NCBI GenBank assembly: GCA_001873755.1
Contig: MNZT01000074.1
Location: 1 to 7,077, forward strand
Direction: 5' to 3'
DNA: 7,077 nt
Source of the DNA: Candidatus Wirthbacteria bacterium CG2_30_54_11
Lineage (GTDB): Bacteria > Patescibacteriota > CG2-30-54-11
Below, one piece after another: positions 1 to 5,469 of this stretch; position 1 is the first letter of the stretch, and the number at the start of each line of letters is the position of its first letter. The notes under the pieces were generated by a model. It was given only the letters and a program-made list of their open reading frames with translations. It was not told the DNA's origin and did no database searches. The translations under genes were made by a program, and so were the position numbers.

Positions 1-1
1 C

Positions 2-157
2 TCGCCGGCTGCCAAAGATCCGACGCCGTCTGCCGATCATGTCCACGACGAACCTGTGGCACCTCAAAGCGAAAAGCCTGTTGTTCCTGCCCCGGTGGTA
101 GCCCCTCCCGCCCCGGCTCCCGAGACACCGGCCAAAGACGATGAGATCCCTTTTTAA
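2..157 (+). CDS. ssb: Single-stranded DNA-binding protein SSB, C-terminal tail (partial)
   Basis: Only the last 51 residues are in the window; the OB-fold DNA-binding domain lies to the left of it. What is visible is a disordered Pro/Ala/Val-rich linker followed by the acidic tip KDDEIPF and a TAA stop. That tip matches the conserved SSB C-terminal peptide (usually DDDIPF), which in studied bacteria docks replication, repair and recombination enzymes while the N-terminal domain coats single-stranded DNA. The identification rests on this tip plus position: rpsR starts 29 bp downstream, and the rpsF-ssb-rpsR order is common in bacteria. The tip has Glu in place of the third Asp, which keeps the charge and the terminal Pro-Phe. 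ssb and rpsR are probably co-transcribed, since no terminator is visible between them. Confidence 0.9.
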   Translation, partial: SPAAKDPTPSADHVHDEPVAPQSEKPVVPAPVVAPPAPAPETPAKDDEIPF

Positions 158-173
158 TTTGTTATTTGATCCT

Positions 174-178
174 AGGAG
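174..178 (+). promoter_or_regulatory. Shine-Dalgarno site of rpsR
   Basis: AGGAG lies 8 nt before the ATG at 187. It decides the start of rpsR: the in-frame TTG at 166 is upstream of this site and has none of its own, so the longer reading is not supported. Confidence 0.8.
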
Positions 179-186
179 TATACGTT

Positions 187-489
187 ATGTCAGGGAAGCC
201 AGATGAAATTGTCGGTGAAGGTGGCCAGGGACGTCAGGGGAATTTCGGATATATGATCCGTCCGACCCTGGGGTTCAGCCGCCGCTCATGCAAGTTCTGC
301 GAGGAAAAGACCAGAGACATCGACTACAAGGATGTCGCGACGCTCAAGCGGTACACGACCGAGGTGGGCAAAATCGTCGGCCGCAAGAAGTCAGGTCTCT
401 GTGCCAAGCATCAGCGGGCCGTCACGGCCGCGATCAAACGCTCCCGTTTCATGGCGCTCATGCCCTATACGGTCAAGGTCGAATATTAG
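187..489 (+). CDS. rpsR: Small ribosomal subunit protein bS18, zinc-binding (C+) form
   Basis: bS18 sits on the platform of the 30S subunit, where it pairs with bS6 and contacts 16S rRNA. The 100-residue protein has the family core: DIDYKDVATLKRY (44-56), EVGKIVGRKKSG (59-70), and the basic end AIKRSRFMALMPY (82-94). Cys35 and Cys38 (CKFC) with Cys72 and His75 (CAKH) form a complete potential zinc site, as in C+ versions of S18; E. coli S18 lacks most of these. A glycine-rich N-terminal extension of about 25-30 residues makes it longer than the 75-aa E. coli protein. Start chosen at ATG 187 because of AGGAG 8 nt upstream. It follows ssb, as expected, but the next gene is a peptidase and not rplI. 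A hairpin with a T-run follows the TAG stop. Confidence 0.97.
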   Translation: MSGKPDEIVGEGGQGRQGNFGYMIRPTLGFSRRSCKFCEEKTRDIDYKDVATLKRYTTEVGKIVGRKKSGLCAKHQRAVTAAIKRSRFMALMPYTVKVEY

Positions 490-515
490 TCGCACCTCGT
501 TTGCAGCAACATCTT

Positions 516-548
516 CCCTGAGACCGTTCCTGGTTCTTGGGGATTTTT
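516..548 (+). terminator. Probable intrinsic terminator or attenuator between rpsR and the M24 peptidase gene
   Basis: CCCTGAGACC (516-525) can pair with GGTTCTTGGGG (532-542) around a 6-nt loop, with two G-T wobbles and one bulged T (534). TTTTT follows at 544-548. It lies 27 bp after the rpsR stop. The T-run ends only 14 bp before the next ATG, so it could either end the ribosomal transcript or attenuate read-through into the peptidase gene. The pairing was done by eye. Confidence 0.55.
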
Positions 549-551
549 GTT

Positions 552-557
552 AGGGAG
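552..557 (+). promoter_or_regulatory. Shine-Dalgarno site of the M24 peptidase gene
   Basis: AGGGAG lies 5 nt before the ATG at 563 and supports that start. It sits just after the T-run of the putative terminator, so a structured leader could also affect access to it. Confidence 0.7.
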
Positions 558-562
558 TATCT

Positions 563-1651
563 ATGGATCATAATGGTCGTCTGAACAGGCTTCAGGAAAT
601 GATGAGAGATGAGCAGATCCCTCTGTTCCTCGTCACGGCGCCGGAGAACTGTGCTTATCTGACCGGCATCTGCGGACACGAGCCGTTGGACATTTCCCTG
701 GTCATACGTCAGGAAAAGGCGGTGGCGATCTGCTCGCCTCTGTACCTGGAGGCCATGAGTTCTTCTTCTTTTGACTGCCTGCCCTGGGCAGGCAGTTTCA
801 GAGAGACCTTTGGAAAAGAGATAGAAACACAGGGAAGCAGAAAGATAGCGGTTGAAGGTCACCGGCTCACCTGGGCTCTGTACAGGATGCTCGTTTCGCA
901 GCTCCCGGGGGGAGAGATCACTGATGCCGGGAAGCTGGTTGAAAAGCTGCGGCTCCTCAAGGATGAGGATGAGATCGCCTTGATCTCGGAAGCATGTGCG
1001 ATCACTGACCGGTCACTTACGGCTGTATTGCCCTCCATACGGGAGGGTATGACAGAACGGTCGGTTGCCTGGATGATCGAGCAGAGCATGCGGGACCAGG
1101 GGGCTGAGAATGTTTCGTTCCGCCCTCTGATCGTGGCGGCCGGAAGTGCGAGCAGTGAACCGCATCACGAACCGGGAGATCGTACGATAGTCAGTGGAGA
1201 TCTGATCCAGTTCGACATCGGAGCCAGGTACCGGGGCTACGGGGCAGACCTCAGCCGGGTTGCTGTCCTGGGGCCGCCTTCGGTAGAACAAACTCATCTT
1301 TTCGATCTGGTACTTCAGGTTCAGGCGCACGGTATCGCATCGGTTAGAGCCGGGGCAGACGGTGCCCTGATCGACGCGGAATGCAAAAAAATGGTAGAAG
1401 CAGCTGGCTTACCAGCCTATCCGCACGGACTGGGGCATGGGATCGGACTCGCTCCCAGCGTACATGAAGATCCTTTTTTGTCATCCAGAGCGTCGGCACC
1501 TGTGTTTCTGCAAAGCGGCATGGTGGTGACCGTTGAACCGGGAGTATACTTGAGAGGGAATTTCGGCGTGAGGATCGAAGATGTGGTCCTGGTGCAGGAC
1601 AGCGAAGCCAGGCTGCTCAGCCAGGCTGACAAGAGTCTGATTGTGCTCTAA
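563..1651 (+). CDS. M24B family metallopeptidase (Xaa-Pro aminopeptidase or Xaa-Pro dipeptidase)
   Basis: A cytoplasmic two-metal peptidase that removes residues before proline, with a role in peptide turnover. The 362 residues fit the short PepP/PepQ-like branch. An N-terminal creatinase-like domain (about 1-125, starting RLNRLQEMM) is followed by a pita-bread catalytic domain (about 130-360, starting with the typical KDEDEIALI stretch). All five expected metal ligands can be read: Asp218 (FDIGA), Asp229 (YGADLSR), His292 (GLGHGIGL), Glu325 (VEPGVY) and Glu339 (RIED). The accessory His201 and His301 (VHEDP) are also present, so it should be active. No signal peptide is seen. The start at ATG 563 is supported by AGGGAG. 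It heads a tight group with the DUF212 gene, 13 bp downstream. Aminopeptidase P and prolidase activity cannot be told apart by eye, so no symbol is given. Confidence 0.93.
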   Translation: MDHNGRLNRLQEMMRDEQIPLFLVTAPENCAYLTGICGHEPLDISLVIRQEKAVAICSPLYLEAMSSSSFDCLPWAGSFRETFGKEIETQGSRKIAVEGHRLTWALYRMLVSQLPGGEITDAGKLVEKLRLLKDEDEIALISEACAITDRSLTAVLPSIREGMTERSVAWMIEQSMRDQGAENVSFRPLIVAAGSASSEPHHEPGDRTIVSGDLIQFDIGARYRGYGADLSRVAVLGPPSVEQTHLFDLVLQVQAHGIASVRAGADGALIDAECKKMVEAAGLPAYPHGLGHGIGLAPSVHEDPFLSSRASAPVFLQSGMVVTVEPGVYLRGNFGVRIEDVVLVQDSEARLLSQADKSLIVL

Positions 1652-1664
1652 AAAAGGTAGTGAT

Positions 1665-2084
1665 ATGTACAATCCTGTCCTGTTTGCAGCCGTCCTCAGT
1701 ATCGCAGTAGCGCAGATCGGAAAAGTCCTCTTCCTACGGTTCAAACGCAGCAAGTGGGATATATCCCTGCTCTGGAGCGCCAGCGGTATGCCGAGCAGTC
1801 ATGCGGCTGCGGTCAGTTCAGCGACCATGATGACGGGCCTGACCGAGGGTTTTTCGTCGCCTCTCTTTGCTCTGGCCAGTATTTTTTCACTTCTTGTCAT
1901 CTATGACGCCATGGGTGTGCGGCGGGCGGTCGGCGACCAGGCCGAACTTTTGAACTATCTGATGGAGCTCCGCGAGCATACCGGCAAGCATTCGCTAGTG
2001 GAGAGGGTAGGGCATACTCCTCTTCAGGTCATAGCCGGCATTGTTCTTGGTTGCCTGATAGCGTTGGCTCTCTTCTATGTCTAA
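1665..2084 (+). CDS. Divergent PAP2 family (DUF212) integral membrane protein
   Basis: A 139-aa membrane protein of the DUF212 family, related to Bacillus YuiD. The family resembles PAP2 lipid phosphatases and vanadium haloperoxidases, but its substrate is not known. Visible family motifs are GMPSSHAA (41-48), which corresponds to the PSGH motif, then YDAMGVRRAVGDQAELLN (80-97), and HTPLQVIAGIVLG (117-129), which corresponds to the last PAP2 motif. Hydrophobic segments at about 3-25, 64-80 and 118-138, plus a weaker one near 45-60, suggest three to four membrane passes. The length is usual for the family. Start chosen at ATG 1665, preceded by AAAGGTAG; an in-frame TTG at 1641 would overlap the upstream gene and lacks such a site. 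Its last 8 bp overlap tlyA, which suggests coupled translation. It may act on a phospho-lipid or isoprenyl phosphate, but that is inference from the superfamily. Confidence 0.9.
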   Translation: MYNPVLFAAVLSIAVAQIGKVLFLRFKRSKWDISLLWSASGMPSSHAAAVSSATMMTGLTEGFSSPLFALASIFSLLVIYDAMGVRRAVGDQAELLNYLMELREHTGKHSLVERVGHTPLQVIAGIVLGCLIALALFYV

Positions 2085-2889
2085 AAAACGACTTGATTTA
2101 CTTGTCGTCGAGCGTGGACTGTGCGAAACGCGGTCTAAAGCGCAGGCGCTCATCCTCGCAGGGGAAGTAGCGGTTGACGGCCGTGCGGTGACCAAAGCAG
2201 GCGCGTTGACCAGGGAAGAGGCCGAAATCACCCTTCGACTTCATGGAAAGAAATATGTCGGCCGCGGCGGTCTCAAACTTGAGCACGCCCTCGATGTGTT
2301 CGCTATTGATCCTTCCGGCTTCGTGGTCGCTGATGCCGGCGCTTCGACCGGCGGGTTCACTGACTGCCTGCTTCAGCGGGGCGCGGTCAAGGTCTATGCT
2401 ATCGATGTGGGTTATGGACAGTTGGATTATCGTCTGCGCCAGGACTCGCGGGTGATCAATATGGAGCGGGTCAATATCCGGGAGCTGGCGGCTCTTCCCG
2501 AGTCGGTTGATCTCGTGGTCATGGATGTTTGCTTCATCTCGGTCAGGCTGCTCCTGCCGGTGGTGAGGAAGTGGTTGAACCCTCCTACGCCGGGGCGGTT
2601 ACGGAGGGCAAGCCCAAGTATTGACAGGACAATACAAATCCCTCTTAGTCCCCCTTTTTCTAAGGGGGAGATAATAGTGCTGTTCAAGCCGCAGTTCGAG
2701 GTGGGGAAGGAGATCGCCAATCGGTTCAGGGGAGTGATAGCAGACGAACAGATACGGCTCAATGCGTTGGAAGCTTTTCGTATGTGGCTTCGCGAGCATG
2801 AGTTCGAGATCCTGGCCGAGTGTGAGTCTCCGATCCAGGGGGACAAGGGGAATCACGAATATCTGCTGCATATTATTTCGGTAATCTAG
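2077..2889 (+). CDS. tlyA: TlyA family rRNA (cytidine-2'-O)-methyltransferase with an in-frame insertion
   Basis: TlyA enzymes use S-adenosylmethionine to 2'-O-methylate rRNA; in Mycobacterium the targets are C1409 of 16S and C1920 of 23S. The name hemolysin is historical. An S4 RNA-binding domain spans about 4-60 (LDLLVVERG, SKAQALILAGEV). A FtsJ-like Rossmann domain follows, with KYVGRGGLKLEHAL (59-72), the SAM-binding DAGASTGGFTDCLLQRGA (86-103), DVGYGQL (110-116) and the closing GDKGNHEYLLH (255-265). The K-D-K-E catalytic set can be read as Lys67, Asp150, Lys204 and Glu261. The Asp-Lys spacing (54) is about 26 longer than the 28 I recall for M. tuberculosis TlyA, because an extra stretch at about 169-197 replaces a short loop. 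All core motifs remain, so the enzyme may be functional. The ATG overlaps the DUF212 stop (ATGTCTAA), and no strong Shine-Dalgarno is seen. Confidence 0.95.
   Translation: MSKKRLDLLVVERGLCETRSKAQALILAGEVAVDGRAVTKAGALTREEAEITLRLHGKKYVGRGGLKLEHALDVFAIDPSGFVVADAGASTGGFTDCLLQRGAVKVYAIDVGYGQLDYRLRQDSRVINMERVNIRELAALPESVDLVVMDVCFISVRLLLPVVRKWLNPPTPGRLRRASPSIDRTIQIPLSPPFSKGEIIVLFKPQFEVGKEIANRFRGVIADEQIRLNALEAFRMWLREHEFEILAECESPIQGDKGNHEYLLHIISVI
2581..2669 (+). repeat. Repeat-derived palindromic element inserted in frame in tlyA
   Basis: This stretch encodes TlyA residues about 169-197, which fall outside the conserved family pattern: the usual 'LxPGGEhhhLhKPQFE' run is broken between LNP and GEIIVLFKPQFE. 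It holds consecutive inverted repeats. CCTCC (2581-2585) pairs with GGAGG (2603-2607), GTATTG (2618-2623) with CAATAC (2630-2635), and TCCCCCTT (2649-2656) with AAGGGGGA (2662-2669). The translation IPLSPPFSKGE is one I remember as a recurrent product of small dispersed repeats in several uncultured bacterial groups; GRLRRAS also resembles a repeat translation. Exact boundaries and any target duplication cannot be fixed from one copy. No second copy was seen in the window. Confidence 0.75.
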
Positions 2890-5402
2890 GGTCTCACTTC
2901 CGGAGGGAGTTCTGCAGGGGGTGTAGGAGTTTCAAGGGAGGTGAGCGATTCGAGTCCGGAACCAGGTGGGAAACAGGCGTCGGCAGGGTCACTGGAGCCG
3001 CAACTGCAGCTTCCGTTGGGATTGCAGTTGCAATCGACAAAACCGGTTTTCAGTTTGTACTGGTCAGGATGATCGTCCACTCGCGCTTTACCTATGCAGG
3101 TCGAGGGTTGTTTATTGATGGGTTCGGTTCCATAGGTATCAGCTATGGGATTTTCCGTAATCATCTGGATAGAGCAGCTTTCATGGGCTTCGCTTTCGAT
3201 CTGGAAGTTGAAGTCTATGGGGTAACGTTCTGCTTCCAGTGGACCGGCGCTGGAAACGAAGGGTCCGGTTTCTTTGTTGGGTAGCATTTGCCGATGAGAG
3301 GCATAGTACAGATCAGGGTCTCCCATGGTGATGGAGAGCAGGGCTTTGTTGTCGCCGGTTCTACGAACTATCTTCCAGTAGAGCTGGGGATTTTCGTCGG
3401 GGGAAGCGTCTTTGGCGGTACTGGGGTTTTTGTAGGTGTAGGGTTTATACACATAGCCTATACCGTCAGCAGCAGTCCCGCCCTCTGACGTCCAGGCTTC
3501 GCGGGTGACGTTGAGTGCATATACCTCGAATTCGTTGATGATCGGGTTACCTGGGTCATCAGGATTTGGTCTTTCGCAGGTGGCTCTACCGATCGGGAAG
3601 TTGTCGATATCGGCCAGTACATTGGCCGGGAGCTGGTCACCCGATTCGCAGACCTTCGGGAACAGAAAGTTATTGTACATCGTGGGCACGAGAGGATGTT
3701 TGTCATTTCCGATGGTGACCTGGGGGGTTTCATTTGGACCCCAGGGCCAGGGGATCATCTGGGTATCCGGAGGATCGTACCCTCCACCGGCCGCCCGCCA
3801 GACCTCATAGTGCAGCATGGGACGTTTGGAATTCAGTTTATACACCGGTCCGGCTTTGTAGTATCCGCTATTTCCGAGCGTACCGATCTGATCGAAGTTG
3901 GTCAGGGTAGTGTCCCGGGCGGTCTGTATGGAGATTTCCGGAGTAATGGATGTTTTGGGGATGAATTGATCGACGGATCCATCCGTGAGATAGGCCTGGA
4001 CCACTTCGTAATTAGTGGTATGAACTACCGCGATGTCCACATATATCGAGACACCGCATTTCCCTTCGCCACACCAGGGAGCCTGGTCGCCATAGTCGCG
4101 ATAATACCCATCTGTATTATTGGGCCCTGGTTCTCCCAGTCGTTTGTTCCGGAACATGGTATTGTCCATGCCATCCGTGATCATACGATAGGCCGGGACG
4201 ATGGGACGGTTTTTGTTATTCTGGGTGACGCAGTAGTAGGACATGCAATAAGGTTGGCCGGGATCACTCCCATCTGGGAGAAATTTGTTGCATCCTTGAA
4301 ACTCGCCAGTAGGATCACCGTATTTCGTTCCGCCTGAGGCAGCACAGGGATCGCACTCCAAAAAATCGCCAGTACCGGGGATCGAGTTACCGTATGCATC
4401 CAGGTCTTCGGTACGCTCGTCATATTCCATTTTGCACGTCGACTCACCTACCCAGGAGGCTCCTCCAAGCGTGTAATTGTAAAGTTGGGCCGTGATACAA
4501 TCCATCAGGCATTCATCGTCGGTGAATCGAGCAGGGAATTTGCAGGCATTTTTGTCCCAGGTGTGCGCGGGGGTTCCCTGATTATCGTAATAACCTCCGG
4601 CGACACCTACGGGGGGGGTGAAACGACGATCGATCGAACATTCATTCATGTCATAATAGAGGTCGACGGCATTGACTGAGGTCCATTTGCTGTTGCGGGT
4701 GCGGACGAAATTGCCATAGCCATGGCAGTTGGAGCTGCCGTTTGGACAGACGGCCGGTATATCAGGATCGGAGCCGAGCATCTCCACGACGGTTCCGACC
4801 AGAGTCGAATAGACCGGGACGAAGTTCAGGGGCGCATTGATCACGCTGATGTCGGTCCCGTAGGACTGGTCGCAGGAGTCACCAAAGCAGCCCCAGGTGT
4901 GATCGTTCCGGTCGAGTACGATCTGCCTGGTAGTGTTGCCGGCATAGCTCTCCGGCAGACCCCAGCCATAGGTCAGTCCCCCGGTGGGTTCCCCCCCGAT
5001 GACGTACGAATCAGGCTGGGCGAACTGGAAGATATTGTTTTTTTTGGTGTTGTACCATTTGACCAGGTAGTAGGGCTCTGTATTGCCGTCAAGATATTCA
5101 TGCGGACGGGGAAAGCTTTCGGGGTAGGTCCAGTCACCCTGCGTGATGATATGCAGGGGATCGTCCGGATCAGCGCAGCAGGTATTGTAGTAGTTCATGG
5201 GGATAGGCAGATTGCGCTCGTCCGCATCCCGCACCGCATTGATGCTGTTGTCTGGGGTAGTGGTATCAGGTATAGCGGGATCGGAGGTGGAGGTGTCCGG
5301 AGTGCCGTTACCGCTAAGCGAAAGTACGAGCGGAATGATGCCGGCCATCGCCACCCCGGCGAGTACGATCAAAATGATGAAATACTGGATACGTCGGTTC
5401 AT
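2886..5402 (-). CDS. Membrane-anchored cysteine-rich protein with a degenerate, interrupted M23/LytM-like fold
   Basis: I do not recognise a named family for this 838-aa protein. It starts MNRR, then a single hydrophobic helix (about 6-29), then a Thr/Ser/Pro/Asp linker (31-53), so it is probably anchored in the membrane with the rest outside. It has 27 Cys, probably as disulfides. Residues 180-236 (SYGTDIS, then PVYSTLVGTVVEML, then GYGNFVRTR) match the first part of an M23 peptidase. Residues 484-536 (DQIGTLGNSG, then MLHYEVWR) match its end. The zinc motif HxxxD is SxxxD (Ser180, Asp184) and HxH is MxH (Met529, His531), so catalysis is unlikely. A Cys-rich stretch of about 215-230 residues separates the halves. 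Residues 540-790 are unassigned; the tail has a CNC..C.C cluster (791-801) and a Pro-rich end. Start at ATG 5402 is supported by AGGA 4 nt upstream and the signal-anchor. It lies 67 bp after its upstream partner. Confidence 0.8.
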   Translation of the reverse strand: MNRRIQYFIILIVLAGVAMAGIIPLVLSLSGNGTPDTSTSDPAIPDTTTPDNSINAVRDADERNLPIPMNYYNTCCADPDDPLHIITQGDWTYPESFPRPHEYLDGNTEPYYLVKWYNTKKNNIFQFAQPDSYVIGGEPTGGLTYGWGLPESYAGNTTRQIVLDRNDHTWGCFGDSCDQSYGTDISVINAPLNFVPVYSTLVGTVVEMLGSDPDIPAVCPNGSSNCHGYGNFVRTRNSKWTSVNAVDLYYDMNECSIDRRFTPPVGVAGGYYDNQGTPAHTWDKNACKFPARFTDDECLMDCITAQLYNYTLGGASWVGESTCKMEYDERTEDLDAYGNSIPGTGDFLECDPCAASGGTKYGDPTGEFQGCNKFLPDGSDPGQPYCMSYYCVTQNNKNRPIVPAYRMITDGMDNTMFRNKRLGEPGPNNTDGYYRDYGDQAPWCGEGKCGVSIYVDIAVVHTTNYEVVQAYLTDGSVDQFIPKTSITPEISIQTARDTTLTNFDQIGTLGNSGYYKAGPVYKLNSKRPMLHYEVWRAAGGGYDPPDTQMIPWPWGPNETPQVTIGNDKHPLVPTMYNNFLFPKVCESGDQLPANVLADIDNFPIGRATCERPNPDDPGNPIINEFEVYALNVTREAWTSEGGTAADGIGYVYKPYTYKNPSTAKDASPDENPQLYWKIVRRTGDNKALLSITMGDPDLYYASHRQMLPNKETGPFVSSAGPLEAERYPIDFNFQIESEAHESCSIQMITENPIADTYGTEPINKQPSTCIGKARVDDHPDQYKLKTGFVDCNCNPNGSCSCGSSDPADACFPPGSGLESLTSLETPTPPAELPPEVRP

Positions 5403-5469
5403 GCGTTCCTGATCTCGTAGTGGTGGGGGCTATTGCTCTGCAGATCGGATGCGAAGGGTGCGGGGCAGG
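5403..5469 (-). other. Short spacer between the two large minus-strand genes
   Basis: This 67-bp gap holds AGGA (minus strand, 5407-5410) just before the downstream ATG. I see no hairpin with a T-run and no convincing -35/-10 pair, so the two genes are more likely one transcript than separate units. Confidence 0.5.

Noticed and set aside
166..186. Upstream TTG start for rpsR
   Set aside because: The AGGAG site lies inside this stretch and is well placed for ATG 187, while the TTG has no site of its own.
516..548. The rpsR-downstream hairpin as an S6:S18 autoregulatory site
   Set aside because: That element normally lies in the rpsF leader, and only a chance CCG occurs here; a terminator with a T-run explains it better.
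473..862. A 129-codon open frame on the minus strand
   Set aside because: It overlaps the rpsR end and the start of the M24 peptidase gene, both firm calls, and its translation shows no family motif.
1641..1664. Upstream TTG start for the DUF212 gene
   Set aside because: It would overlap the peptidase stop, and AAAGGTAG is well placed for ATG 1665; the added residues are polar and not family-like.
2077..2889. TlyA as a true hemolysin or toxin
   Set aside because: The S4 and FtsJ domains and the K-D-K-E residues mark an rRNA methyltransferase; the hemolysin name is historical.
3696..4337. A 213-codon open frame on the plus strand
   Set aside because: Antisense shadow of the same minus-strand gene; its repeated Gly/Val/Ile-rich text follows from the complementary codons and matches no family I know.
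2886..5402. An active M23 endopeptidase
   Set aside because: Two of the motif histidines are replaced (Ser180, Met529), and the catalytic His position reads Asp or Tyr, so zinc-dependent catalysis is not supported.
4722..5420. A 232-codon open frame on the plus strand
   Set aside because: It lies antisense to the first third of the 838-aa gene, shows no domain or signal, has no good ribosome site, and the opposite strand has a signal-anchor, Cys pattern and M23 motifs.
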